NCBI GenBank assembly: GCA_964640125.1
Contig: CAZXGG010000012.1
Coordinates: 1 to 64,000 of the forward strand
Source of the DNA: G020353115 sp964640125
GTDB taxonomy: Bacteria > Bacteroidota > Bacteroidia > Bacteroidales > VadinHA17
Length of the DNA: 64,000 nt
Direction: 5' to 3'
Part shown: positions 54,954-64,000 of the stretch, in pieces
Numbering within the stretch: position 1 is the stretch's first letter
Layout of the letters: every line of letters begins with the position of its first letter
Position numbers and translations under genes: made by a program
Notes under the pieces: generated by a model
The model's database searches: none
Seen by the model: the letters and a program-made list of their open reading frames with translations, nothing else
Told to the model about the DNA's origin: nothing

Positions 54954-55671
54954 TGAAATTCAGAATTTCATTTAACCCGATGAGAACCAGATTTTGGTTC
55001 ACAAAGATGCTATTTTTTAGTTTTTTATCAAAAAAATTTGAATCTCCACCGGTCAGGATTACCTCCGGTTCTTTATAGATCGCTTTCATCATATCAATGA
55101 ATCCATCAATTTCCAGGATCATCCCCTGCTGTACCCCTGAAACAATTGCCGCTTCGGTGGTGTCTCCTAAAACTGAAAATTTATCCTTTTCAACACAGAG
55201 GGGTAAAGATCCTGTAAAGTGATGTAACGATTTGAATCGCATTTTCAATCCGGGAGAAATATTGCCACCTAAATATCGATTGTCTGCAGTAACCAGATCA
55301 AAGGTAAGGGCTGTACCGGTATCAATAACCACAACGTCCTTTCCAGGAAAAATATTGTTTGCTCCAACAGCAGCGGCAAGGCGATCCATACCCAGTGTGG
55401 CAGGTGTCCTGTAGGTATTGATGATTGGAAGGGGAGTATTCTCAGTTAGCCGGATAAAATGGGAGAATGTGCTCTCAAGGTAATCGATGAGGGGGGGATC
55501 AACCTCCCTGACAGCTGAGAGGATCGAGTGTTTAATGCCGGCATGCTCTGATTGTATGCGATTCAATATCGAAATGGTCAGATTTTCAACCTGTTCTGAT
55601 TTTCTGATCCTACCATTGCTAAATAGGGCCAGCTTGGTATTACTGTTTCCAATGTCGATGACAAGATTCAT
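54940..55671 (-). CDS. coaX: Type III pantothenate kinase CoaX
   Basis: First enzyme of coenzyme A synthesis. The ASKHA-fold motifs are DIGNSNTKLALF at the start, GMDRLAAAVGA, VVIDTGTALTFDLV and VILTGGDSNFF. The start is taken at 55671 (MNLVIDIG); a longer reading would run 45 codons into mfd. About 243 aa, normal. It is 46 nt downstream of mfd. Confidence 0.94.
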   Translation of the reverse strand: MNLVIDIGNSNTKLALFSNGRIRKSEQVENLTISILNRIQSEHAGIKHSILSAVREVDPPLIDYLESTFSHFIRLTENTPLPIINTYRTPATLGMDRLAAAVGANNIFPGKDVVVIDTGTALTFDLVTADNRYLGGNISPGLKMRFKSLHHFTGSLPLCVEKDKFSVLGDTTEAAIVSGVQQGMILEIDGFIDMMKAIYKEPEVILTGGDSNFFDKKLKNSIFVNQNLVLIGLNEILNFNVQQ

Positions 55672-55717
55672 AGTGAGCTGAAACAAAAATATAAATAATC
55701 TTTTTGAAATGTTGGTT

Positions 55718-58700
55718 TTATCTTGAAAGAGTACCTTCTTGATCAGCAAACGACCGGATATTGAGTAAGACTTTCCGGGCATCCTGAATCCCCGAAACAC
55801 CTTCAACCCGAAGAATTAATTTCCCTTTTACCTCCTTGACCCTGAATCGGTCAGGATTTCGCCCGATGTATTGAATGATCTTGCTGAAAACAGGGGAGCT
55901 GAAATAGGGGGAACTCTGGTCAGAAACAAAATGCAAAATCATGGTGTTGTCCCGGATTATGATCTTCTCAAATCCTGATTGGATTGCAGTCCAGCGAAGA
56001 GGAACAATACTTAGCAGATCTTTTCCTGACTCAGGAACCGGCCCAAAACGGTCGACCAGCTGATTCTCATACTTCAATAAATCATTTTCATTACGCAAAT
56101 TGTCCAGATCCCTGTAAAGCCTAAGCCTTTCTGTAACGTTGCTGATGTAATCATCCGGGAACATGAGCTCCAGATCTGTATCAATCAGGCAGTCTTGAAC
56201 AAAAAGTACTTTCCCCAGCTCTTTTTTTACCTCCTTGTCAGTACGTTGCTCTCTCGTTGGTTTTTGAAAATATGCGCGAAACTCTTCCTCTTTAAGTTCC
56301 CCGATCGCTTCATCCAGGATCCTGTGATAGGTTTCAAACCCGATGTTGGTTATGAAGCCACTCTGTTCGCCCCCCAGCAAATTTCCCGCACCTCGGATGT
56401 CCAGATCCTGCATGGCAATGTTAAAACCACTTCCCAGATCCGAGAACTCTTCAATCGCCCTCAGGCGTCGCCGGGCATCGGGAGTAAGCATCGAAAGGGG
56501 AGGAGCCAGAAGATAACAAAAAGCCTTCTTATTTGACCGCCCTACACGACCACGTAACTGATGAAGATCACTCAATCCAAAGTGGTGGGCATTGTTGATG
56601 ATGATGGTGTTGGTGTTTGGAATGTCCAGACCAGCTTCAATGATCGTTGTTGCTATAAGTACATCATAATCACCGTCAATAAAATCCAGCATGATGTTTT
56701 CCAGCCTATTGCCCACCAACTGACCGTGGGCAACGGCTGTTCTGACCGAGGGAGAGATCCGGTTTATTAATGCCTCCATCTCACCAATATTCTCAACCCT
56801 GTTATGTATGAAAAATACCTGTCCGCCACGGCTCACCTCATAGTCAATCGCTTCTTTAATCAAATCCTCATTGAATGTGTGTAATTCAGTAATAATGGGG
56901 TGACGGTTTGGAGGTGGTGTGTTGATTATGGACAAATCCCTGACTCCCATCAATGAGAATTGAAGTGTACGGGGAATGGGAGTTGCCGTTAATGTTAAGG
57001 TGTCAACATTGAGTTTTATTTTGCGAAGCTTCTCCTTTGAAGCAACCCCGAATTTCTGCTCTTCATCAATGATCAACAACCCCAGATCTTTAAAAATCAC
57101 ATCATTACCCAGAAGCCGGTGAGTGCCTATAACAATATCAACCTTTCCCTCAGCCAGGTTCTTCAGTGTGATCTTTTGCACAGAAGGTTTTTTAAAACGA
57201 CTGATATAATCAATGGTGCACGGGAAGTCTCTTAACCGATCCCTGAATGTATTATAATGCTGAAGTGCAAGAATGGTTGTTGGGACAAGTACAATCACCT
57301 GCTTGCTGTCAGTAACCGCTTTAAAAGCAGCTCTGATTGCAATCTCTGTTTTGCCAAAACCAACATCTCCGCATACCAACCGGTCCATCGAAAAAGAGGA
57401 TTCCATCCCCTCTTTTGCCGCAATCGTTGCTGACAATTGGTCCGGTGTGTCTTCATATAGAAAGGAGGCTTCCAACTCATTCTGAAGGTAGGAATCGGGG
57501 GAGAAAGCAAATCCTTTTCCAGTTTTTCGTGTTGCATAGAGCATAATCAGCTCCCGTGCAATATCTTTGATCCTTCTTTTTGTCGATAGTTTAAGTTTGT
57601 TCCAGGCACCGGATCCCAGTTTGTGAATCCTGGGTGGTGTAGCCTCTTTTCCCTTGTATTTCGATATACGATGCAGAGCATGCAACCGCACATAAAGAAC
57701 ATCCTGATCTTTGTAAACCAGTTTCACTGCTTCCTGCAATTTCCCGTTTATATCAATCCTTTCCAACCCTCCAAATTGACCTATGCCGTGATCTGAATGA
57801 ACGACATAATCTCCGGGGGATAAACTGTTCAACTCCTTGATGGTTATTGCCTCACGCTTCGAAAAATTACCGCGAAGCCTGAATTTATGATACCGTTCAA
57901 AAATCTGATGGTCCGTATAACAACATATTCTCAGATCATGTTCAATAAAACCCTGGTGAAGGACAAGGCTTACAGGAGAAAATTGAACCGTCGGATCAAT
58001 ATCCTGAAAAATGCTTTTCAACCGTTCAAACTGCCTTTCGTTATCCGAAAGGATCAGGTTGGTATAGCCCATTTCTGAGTTCTCAAGAAGGTTTTTGCAT
58101 AGGATCTCGAAGTTTTTATTGAAAACCGGTTGGGCTGACGTTTTAAACTCAACGGTCAAATCAGGTTGGAAATCATCATACGGTTCAAAACCAATAACTG
58201 ACCGACTATGAATGCTGTTAAGTAGTTGATTACCAGTTATAAGAAAATCCTTCTTCTGTGGCACTCCCTGGTTCTGCTCAATTGTGGTCTGCTCGAACAT
58301 TTCATTCATCCGGTCTTTGATAAAGGTTAGATTATCTGCCCATATGATGATTTTCTCCGGGAGAAAATCAAGGAAGGATACCCTCGATTCCTTTGGCAAG
58401 AGGTTGTGGGTATCTGGCACAATGGAAACCTCGGGTAAGGGTTGAATCGACAATTGGTTATCGACCTGAAATGAGCGGATTGATTCTACTTCGTTGCCAA
58501 AGAAATCGATCCTGAAGGGATGATCGTTTGCATAGGAAAAAACATCCAGTATTCCTCCCCGAATCGAATATTGCCCTGGTTCAGTAACAAAATCCGACCG
58601 CTCAAAACCAACTTTAATCATTTGTTTTTCAATCTCCTCAAGCATATAACTCTCCCTTGTTCGAACCGTTATGCTGCTTCTGCCGAAAAGTGCTTTATCC

Positions 58701-59101
58701 ACTACTTTTTCGATAAGTGCTTCCGGATAGGTTACGATTACCGGATTCTTTTCTCCCTGACTCAGAATATGTAAAATTTCTGTACGAAGCACCAGGTTGG
58801 AGGGATCTGTGTGTCCGTATTGAATCGATCTCTTATAAGAGGAGGGAAAAAAGTAGATTGGTTGATCGGGATTTAACGCAGCAAGATCGTTGTGGAAGTA
58901 AGCTGCTTCTTCTTTGTCAGATAAAATGATCAGGTGACTACTGTCCGAACTATTCAGATATGCTGAACAACAAATGCTGCGGGATGACCCCCTTAATCCG
59001 GTTATGTTGACCTTCACCAGGGAATGACGATCCAGGTGATCAACAAGATGACTGAATTTGGGGTGATCTGTGTAGATAGTATCTAACCGCTTTGTAATCA
59101 A
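55718..59101 (-). CDS. mfd: Transcription-repair coupling factor Mfd
   Basis: Displaces stalled RNA polymerase and recruits UvrA. N-terminal UvrB-like part (GGILDVFSYANDHPFRIDFFGNEVESIR), RNA-polymerase interacting domain (GDYVVHSDHGIGQFGGLERI), RecG-like helicase with Walker A GDVGFGKTEIA (~580) and motif II IDEEQKFG (~680), and C-terminal TRCF domain. 1127 aa, complete. Leads the coaX cluster. Confidence 0.97.
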   Translation of the reverse strand: MITKRLDTIYTDHPKFSHLVDHLDRHSLVKVNITGLRGSSRSICCSAYLNSSDSSHLIILSDKEEAAYFHNDLAALNPDQPIYFFPSSYKRSIQYGHTDPSNLVLRTEILHILSQGEKNPVIVTYPEALIEKVVDKALFGRSSITVRTRESYMLEEIEKQMIKVGFERSDFVTEPGQYSIRGGILDVFSYANDHPFRIDFFGNEVESIRSFQVDNQLSIQPLPEVSIVPDTHNLLPKESRVSFLDFLPEKIIIWADNLTFIKDRMNEMFEQTTIEQNQGVPQKKDFLITGNQLLNSIHSRSVIGFEPYDDFQPDLTVEFKTSAQPVFNKNFEILCKNLLENSEMGYTNLILSDNERQFERLKSIFQDIDPTVQFSPVSLVLHQGFIEHDLRICCYTDHQIFERYHKFRLRGNFSKREAITIKELNSLSPGDYVVHSDHGIGQFGGLERIDINGKLQEAVKLVYKDQDVLYVRLHALHRISKYKGKEATPPRIHKLGSGAWNKLKLSTKRRIKDIARELIMLYATRKTGKGFAFSPDSYLQNELEASFLYEDTPDQLSATIAAKEGMESSFSMDRLVCGDVGFGKTEIAIRAAFKAVTDSKQVIVLVPTTILALQHYNTFRDRLRDFPCTIDYISRFKKPSVQKITLKNLAEGKVDIVIGTHRLLGNDVIFKDLGLLIIDEEQKFGVASKEKLRKIKLNVDTLTLTATPIPRTLQFSLMGVRDLSIINTPPPNRHPIITELHTFNEDLIKEAIDYEVSRGGQVFFIHNRVENIGEMEALINRISPSVRTAVAHGQLVGNRLENIMLDFIDGDYDVLIATTIIEAGLDIPNTNTIIINNAHHFGLSDLHQLRGRVGRSNKKAFCYLLAPPLSMLTPDARRRLRAIEEFSDLGSGFNIAMQDLDIRGAGNLLGGEQSGFITNIGFETYHRILDEAIGELKEEEFRAYFQKPTREQRTDKEVKKELGKVLFVQDCLIDTDLELMFPDDYISNVTERLRLYRDLDNLRNENDLLKYENQLVDRFGPVPESGKDLLSIVPLRWTAIQSGFEKIIIRDNTMILHFVSDQSSPYFSSPVFSKIIQYIGRNPDRFRVKEVKGKLILRVEGVSGIQDARKVLLNIRSFADQEGTLSR

Positions 59102-59229
59102 GAGATTAATAGATTGTGTGAATGATTACATCGAACAGCAGGCAAAAGTAACAATTTAATCTCCGTTCCGGGTAAAAGCCCTCTGGTAAATCGGTAAAGG
59201 TAATTTTTAGTTGCCTGGTTATATAGATA

Positions 59230-60267
59230 TTAACTTGAAAACTGGATACCCCCACTGAGGTTTAGGAACTCCTCAGCCTTGTCAACCATTTTTTTTGACC
59301 CGACATATAAAGGTATTCTTTGATGCAGGGATTCCGGTTTAAGATCAAGAATCCTTCTGTGTCCATCGCTTGCTTTCCCTCGTGCCTGTTCAATAATGAA
59401 TGCCATGGGATTGCATTCATAAACCAGGCGGAGTTTTCCATTCGGGAATGATTCGGTCTGAGGATAAATATAGATCCCTCCTTTCAGTAGATTCCGGTGA
59501 AAATCAGCAACCAGAGAACCGATATACCGGGAAGCATACGGTCTTTTCGTATCGCTATCTTTCTCCTGGCAAAACTTAATATACTTCTTTACACCATCCG
59601 GAAATTTTACATAATTACCTTCATTGATGGAATAGATAAACCCCTCTTCAGGGGAGACAATATCCGGATAGGATAGACAAAATTCACCGATGGACGGATC
59701 AAGAGTAAATCCGTTAACCCCACTTCCCGTAGTATATACTAGCATCGTAGAAGAACCATAAATAATGTAACCGGCGGCAACCTGTTTATCCCCTGTTTGC
59801 AGTAAATCTTCCAGCTTGGCTTTGGTACCCCTCTCCGAGATCCTGCGGTAGATCGAAAAAATAGTCCCGATAGAAACATTAACATCAATGTTTGATGACC
59901 CATCCAACGGATCAATACAAACAATGTAATTCCCGTCAAGGGACAATTCATCGATGAAGGTTACCATATCCGTTTTCTCTTCGGTTACCATTCCACAGCA
60001 CTCCCCACTGGTTCGTAAAGCAGAAATGAATTGTTGATCTGCGTATACGTCCAGTTTCTTCTGCTCCTCTCCCTGAACATTGGTGTTTCCTGATTCTCCA
60101 AGGATATCAACAAGACCGGCCATATTTATTTTTTTGTTGACCATTTTTGCAGCAACTCCAATATGATGAAGTAATCTGGACAGTTCCCCTTTTGCATACG
60201 GGAAATCCTTTTGACGTGCAATGATGAATTCATTTAGAGTTACAAAACCATAATTTCTAAAAGTCAT
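59230..60267 (-). CDS. fbp: Fructose-1,6-bisphosphatase, class I
   Basis: Gluconeogenic phosphatase. Metal-binding signature CIDPLDGSSNIDVNVSIGTIFSIY, the ILGESGNTNVQGEEQKKLD segment before it, and the C-terminal KLRLVYECNPMAFIIEQARGKAS substrate motif. 345 aa, full length. Divergent from the aspartate kinase gene across 266 nt. Confidence 0.96.
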   Translation of the reverse strand: MTFRNYGFVTLNEFIIARQKDFPYAKGELSRLLHHIGVAAKMVNKKINMAGLVDILGESGNTNVQGEEQKKLDVYADQQFISALRTSGECCGMVTEEKTDMVTFIDELSLDGNYIVCIDPLDGSSNIDVNVSIGTIFSIYRRISERGTKAKLEDLLQTGDKQVAAGYIIYGSSTMLVYTTGSGVNGFTLDPSIGEFCLSYPDIVSPEEGFIYSINEGNYVKFPDGVKKYIKFCQEKDSDTKRPYASRYIGSLVADFHRNLLKGGIYIYPQTESFPNGKLRLVYECNPMAFIIEQARGKASDGHRRILDLKPESLHQRIPLYVGSKKMVDKAEEFLNLSGGIQFSS

Positions 60268-60505
60268 GATGTGTAATATTTACGTTTTGGAATATGCGTG
60301 GTAAATTTACTCCCCATAATCTAGCTTAACAACTAATCCTAAATTTTTTTCCTGAGAAGAATGACAATCTGGTTACGGAAAACGGATGGATGATCCTGCG
60401 GGTACTTCATCATAGAGTAACCGACACGCAACAGGTTTTAACATTTCCCCATTCCAACTTTTCCTAATGAATTGTTCACTCACTGCATCCTTTCTTCATT
60501 TTTTA

Positions 60506-60513
60506 TATTTTTG
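60506..60513 (+). promoter_or_regulatory. -7 element upstream of aspartate kinase
   Basis: TATTTTTG fits TAnnTTTG, 20 nt before the ATG at 60534. No well-spaced -33 box was found. The remainder of the 60268-60533 spacer shows no gene or strong structure. Confidence 0.35.
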
Positions 60514-60533
60514 CTCTGTTGATACGGTATGAT

Positions 60534-61948
60534 ATGAAGGTATTTAAATTTGGTGGTTCCGCCATAAAAGATGCAGGTGGCATAAGGAAACTGGCGGGAA
60601 TAGTGAGAGTTAATCAGGAATGCAGGATAGTGGTTGTTTCTGCGCTGGGAAAAACAACCAATGCTCTTGAAGAGCTATTCGGGTGCTATTTCGAGGGGAA
60701 NNNNNNNNNNNNNNNNNNNNNNNNNNNNNNNNNNNNNNNNNNNNNNNNNNNNNNNNNNNNNNNNNNNNNNNNNNNNNNNNNNNNNNNNNNNNNNNNNNNN
60801 TGGGAAAAACAACCAATGCTCTTGAAGAGCTATTCGGGTGCTATTTCGAGGGGAATGATGGCTGGATAGAACGATTAAACCCAATCAAACAATTTCATCT
60901 TGACATCGTTTCAGATCTCTTCGGGCAAAAGGACTTTCCAATAAAACGTGAGTTGGAACGCTCTTTTTCAAAGCTTTCTGTCCGGTTGAGAGAAGAACCG
61001 GGAACTGATTTTGACAGGGAGTATGATCAAATCGTCTCTGAAGGTGAAATCTGGTCAACACAGATTGTGCATGCTTTTTTGACCGCACAGGGAATAAATA
61101 CGAAATGGCTGGATGCAAGAAAAATACTATTAACCGATACTATATTTAGAGATGCACGGGTAGAGTGGAATAAAACAATAAAATTGGTCAGGCGGGAGAT
61201 TAATCCGGGAAGCGATGAACTATATGTTATTCAGGGTTTTATTGGAGGTACAGAGAATGGTTTAACAACAACACTCGGTCGGGAAGGCTCTGACTACACC
61301 GCCTCAATATTGGGCAATATCCTTGATGCTGAATCTGTTACCTTGTGGAAAGATGTTCCCGGCATACTGAACGCAGATCCTAAAAATTTTCAAAATACAG
61401 AAAAATTGGATGAAATATCCTACCTGGAAGCCGTTGAATTGGCTTTCTTTGGAGCAAAAGTTATTCATCCGAAAACCATTAAACCGCTTTATAATAAAAA
61501 CATCCCCCTGTTCATCAAATCGTTTGAACATCCAGACGCTATCGGGACAATCATCCATCGAATGGACTGGAATGTGGATATGATTCCCGTCTATGTAAAA
61601 AAGGATCATCAAATCCTGATAACCATCCGGCCTCGCGATTTTTCATTTATGATTGAACAGAGCTTTGGTCAGATCTTTAGTGCTTTCAATAGATGTAAGA
61701 TAAAAATAAACCTGGTGCAGACTTCAGCAATAAGCCTTTCGATTTGTGCGGATAGTAACCAGTTGAGAATCGAACAACTGTTGAATTCACTGAAGAAAGA
61801 TTTCCAAATTACGTTTAATAAAGAGGTTCAATTGATTACGATAAGGCATTATACGGATGAAGCCATTCGTTTAATGACAACAGAAAAACAGATCCTGATA
61901 GAACAAAAAAGCCGTCAAACAGTACACTTTGTCCTGAGAGATGGTTAA
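60534..61948 (+). CDS. Aspartate kinase (interrupted by assembly gap)
   Basis: Phosphorylates aspartate, entry to Lys/Met/Thr and DAP synthesis. Starts MKVFKFGGSAIKDAG (kinase glycine loop), continues with LTTTLGREGSDYTASILGNIL and VTLWKDVPGILNADPKNF; a C-terminal ACT region follows (QTSAISLSICADSNQLRIEQLLNSL). The 100-N gap at 60701-60800 is flanked by identical 55-nt copies (60646-60700, 60801-60855). Collapsing gap and one copy restores a single frame of about 419 residues. No homoserine dehydrogenase domain is fused. Confidence 0.92.
60701..60800. other. Assembly gap of 100 N inside aspartate kinase
   Basis: Same pattern as in ftsZ: 100 N flanked by an identical 55-nt sequence, consistent with unmerged contig ends and no real missing sequence. 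Confidence 0.9.
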
Positions 61949-61982
61949 TTCCACCAGAATCACTAATTGGTTCATCTGAAAG

Positions 61983-64000
61983 ATGAAAACCGGTATCCGT
62001 TTATCTATAATCATTGTACTTGCAATGTATGCAGAAGGAGCAACCTTCACGATTGCTCAACCTGTTGATACAGTGCGATTCTTTCAACCCTGTGATACCG
62101 TTCTCTATCTTCCGGATTTATCAAAATCATTGCCACCAGATGTTGTTCAAAAAACGCTTATCCCGGAGGAACAAACACTGGTAATCAACGAATTTATGGC
62201 AAGTAATGGAACTGTTTTAGCTGATGAATTCGATGAATTTGACGACTGGATCGAGATATTCAATTTCGGGGAACAACCTGTAAATATAAACGGACTTTAT
62301 ATTACTGATGATACCGATGATCCGGGAAAACATCGGTTTTTCCCGGGTACAGGACCCTATTACCTGCAGCCGGGTGACTATATTCTCTTCTGGGCCGATG
62401 GTCAACCGGAACAGGGAATATTTCACCTGGGGTTCAAACTGTCGGCTGAGGGAGAAGAGATTGCTATTTATACTTCTGCAGATCAGTTGTTGATCGATTC
62501 CTTAACCTATTCCCAGCAATATTATGATGTTTCGAAAGGGAGGCAGCCTGATGGAGGTGAAACATGGAACTATTTCCTTACCCCTTCACCGGGAACAACA
62601 AATTCAACCGAAGGTTTCCTGGATAAAGTTGATAAACCACAATTTTCATATTCAGGGGGATGTTTCAGTGATCCCATCCAGGTGGAGATGATTTATTCTG
62701 AACCCGGGTCAGTTACCCATTATACATCGAACGGATCTGTTCCAACCCAGTCATCACCACTGTTTAATGGCTTGCTTGTCGGATCTACAGTAACCTTCAG
62801 AGCTAAATCATTTCGGGCAGGATCCCTCCCAAGTGATGTTATAACCCATACTTTTCTGTTTGAACAGGACCTGTCGCTGGATGTTGTTTCAATTGTAACA
62901 GATAGCCTCTCCCTGTGGGGCTCAAACGGAATCTTGACCCATCCGTATTCCGGCTTGGAAAAAATGGTAAGTATGGAATTGCTTAAAACGAATGGTATAA
63001 CCGGCTTTTCTGTTGATGCAGGCATTAAGATCCATGCTCCCGATGGTCGACCACAACAATCGCTAAGACTATCAATGAGACCGATGTACGGAGAGGATGA
63101 AATTGAATATCCTCTTTTTCCGGGTTTGGGCATTTCAAGCTTCAAACGACTGATTTTCCGGAATGGAGGAAATGATGGTAGCCAGCTGGCTAACCAGAGA
63201 ACCCATTTCCGAGACCCCTTGATGCATATCATCAGCGCAAAGAATGGCGCAAATGTGGGAACTTCTGCATATAAACCAGTGCATCTCTACCTGAATGGAA
63301 AGTATTGGGGGATATATAATATAAGAGAGAAAATCGATAAATACTATATCCAATCCCACTACGGAAGTGATGATATCGATCTTCTGGAACGAAGCTTTGG
63401 CTATGAGAGGAATGAAAATGCCATCGAGGGTGATTGGGACCACTTTCACTATATGAAAACATTTGCCGATACAGCAGATCTCGGAGAAACAGCAAATTAT
63501 GCCCACATGAAAAGCATGATGGATGTTAATATTTTTTCAGAGTATTGGATCTATGTCGTTTATTATGGCAACTTTGACTGGTTATCCAATAACATGAAAT
63601 TTTGGCGGTCAAGAGACCCTGCCGGTAAATGGAAATGGATACACTGGGATCTGGATCATGGTTTGGGATTGCCCTATTATAACTATTCCGATCCCTCATG
63701 GAATACCCTGGCATGGTCCACAAGCCTTGCATCCGATCGCCCCTGGAATGGATATAACACCATTTTGATCCGGAATCTTCTGGAAAATGAAGAATTCAGG
63801 AACGGATTCATAAACCGGTTCGCAGACCTGCTAAACTCTGCGTTCAAACCGGAAATGATGATTCCAGTTGTTGACTCTCTCGCTGCACTGCTGGATAATG
63901 ATATGCCAAGACAATTTGAACGATGGGGAAGTACATACACCATTTGGCAAAATGCTCTGGAGGGTGTACGTAACTATATCAACAACAGACCGGATTTTGT
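61983..64000 (+). CDS. Secreted CotH-type protein with lamin-tail domain (partial)
   Basis: Open to the right edge; 672 codons visible. The N-terminus carries a signal peptide (SIIIVLAMYAEGATFTIAQ-like). A lamin-tail-like domain spans ~66-195 (INEFMASNGTVLADEFDEFDD ... GLYITDD, QPGDYILFWADGQ), then a chitobiase/hexosaminidase C-terminal-type beta domain (~218-290, TVTFRAKSFRAGSLPSD), then the CotH kinase-like domain from ~300, with YWGIYNIREKIDKYYIQ and WKWIHWDLDHGLGLP near 555. CotH relatives include spore-coat protein kinases, but secreted Bacteroidota members are not characterised. A sorting tail would be expected beyond the window. Confidence 0.85.
   Translation, partial: MKTGIRLSIIIVLAMYAEGATFTIAQPVDTVRFFQPCDTVLYLPDLSKSLPPDVVQKTLIPEEQTLVINEFMASNGTVLADEFDEFDDWIEIFNFGEQPVNINGLYITDDTDDPGKHRFFPGTGPYYLQPGDYILFWADGQPEQGIFHLGFKLSAEGEEIAIYTSADQLLIDSLTYSQQYYDVSKGRQPDGGETWNYFLTPSPGTTNSTEGFLDKVDKPQFSYSGGCFSDPIQVEMIYSEPGSVTHYTSNGSVPTQSSPLFNGLLVGSTVTFRAKSFRAGSLPSDVITHTFLFEQDLSLDVVSIVTDSLSLWGSNGILTHPYSGLEKMVSMELLKTNGITGFSVDAGIKIHAPDGRPQQSLRLSMRPMYGEDEIEYPLFPGLGISSFKRLIFRNGGNDGSQLANQRTHFRDPLMHIISAKNGANVGTSAYKPVHLYLNGKYWGIYNIREKIDKYYIQSHYGSDDIDLLERSFGYERNENAIEGDWDHFHYMKTFADTADLGETANYAHMKSMMDVNIFSEYWIYVVYYGNFDWLSNNMKFWRSRDPAGKWKWIHWDLDHGLGLPYYNYSDPSWNTLAWSTSLASDRPWNGYNTILIRNLLENEEFRNGFINRFADLLNSAFKPEMMIPVVDSLAALLDNDMPRQFERWGSTYTIWQNALEGVRNYINNRPDF

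Overview
The window is a chromosomal segment of a member of the Bacteroidota, probably Bacteroidales-like. The case rests on an mraZ-to-ftsZ division cluster in the order and style of that phylum, a type IX secretion sorting tail on a large surface protein, the glycine-lipid acyltransferase pair glsA/glsB, a tandem pair of PurF-type proteins, weak or absent Shine-Dalgarno sequences, and several TAnnTTTG-like -7 promoter elements. Two 100-N gaps, each flanked by an identical 55-nt repeat, point to a draft (probably metagenomic) short-read assembly.

Layout. (1) 1-10.6 kb, minus strand: an accessory carbohydrate region with three lipoprotein-type glycoside hydrolases (GH5, GH30, GH3), a DUF2279 protein and a 1195-residue FN3/propeller/LRR/Ig surface protein with a T9SS tail. 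Two identical 62-nt repeats and a decayed copy of a promoter plus start codon lie around the surface-protein gene. (2) 10.7-15 kb: a small membrane-protein/winged-helix-regulator operon, then a TolQ-like/4-TM/ExbD/ExbD proton-channel operon ending in a clear terminator, and a tRNA-Ser(GGA). (3) 15-25.6 kb: housekeeping genes tatD, dprA, gdhA, tadA, aspS, miaB and a YebC-family gene, with three uncharacterised envelope proteins. (4) 25.7-32.4 kb: a universal stress protein with a SPOR protein, two PurF-type genes, and the glsA-glsB pair. (5) 32.5-48 kb: mraZ-rsmH-ftsL-ftsI-murE-mraY-murD-ftsW-murG-murC-ftsQ-ftsA-ftsZ, almost all tightly packed or overlapping, preceded by four 10-bp MraZ-box repeats. 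No ddl lies between murC and ftsQ. (6) 48-59 kb, minus strand: ppiD-like, CorC/GldE-like, a small membrane protein, lptC, a TPR protein, an outer-membrane barrel, coaX and mfd, an envelope-biogenesis block. (7) 59.2-64 kb: fructose-1,6-bisphosphatase, aspartate kinase (with the second gap) and the 5' part of a CotH-type secreted protein cut by the window edge.

No rRNA, CRISPR array, intact insertion sequence, prophage or defence system is visible. No gene-free stretch exceeds 300 bases; the longest (1474-1737, 60268-60533, 7908-8144) hold promoters, hairpins or repeats as listed. The most unusual observations are the degenerate PurF paralogue that has lost its glutaminase residues, the repeat-bracketed surface-protein gene with a fossil copy of its 5' end, and the nested dyads in front of the winged-helix operon. 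I do not see a clear-cut wholly new system; these are the best leads.
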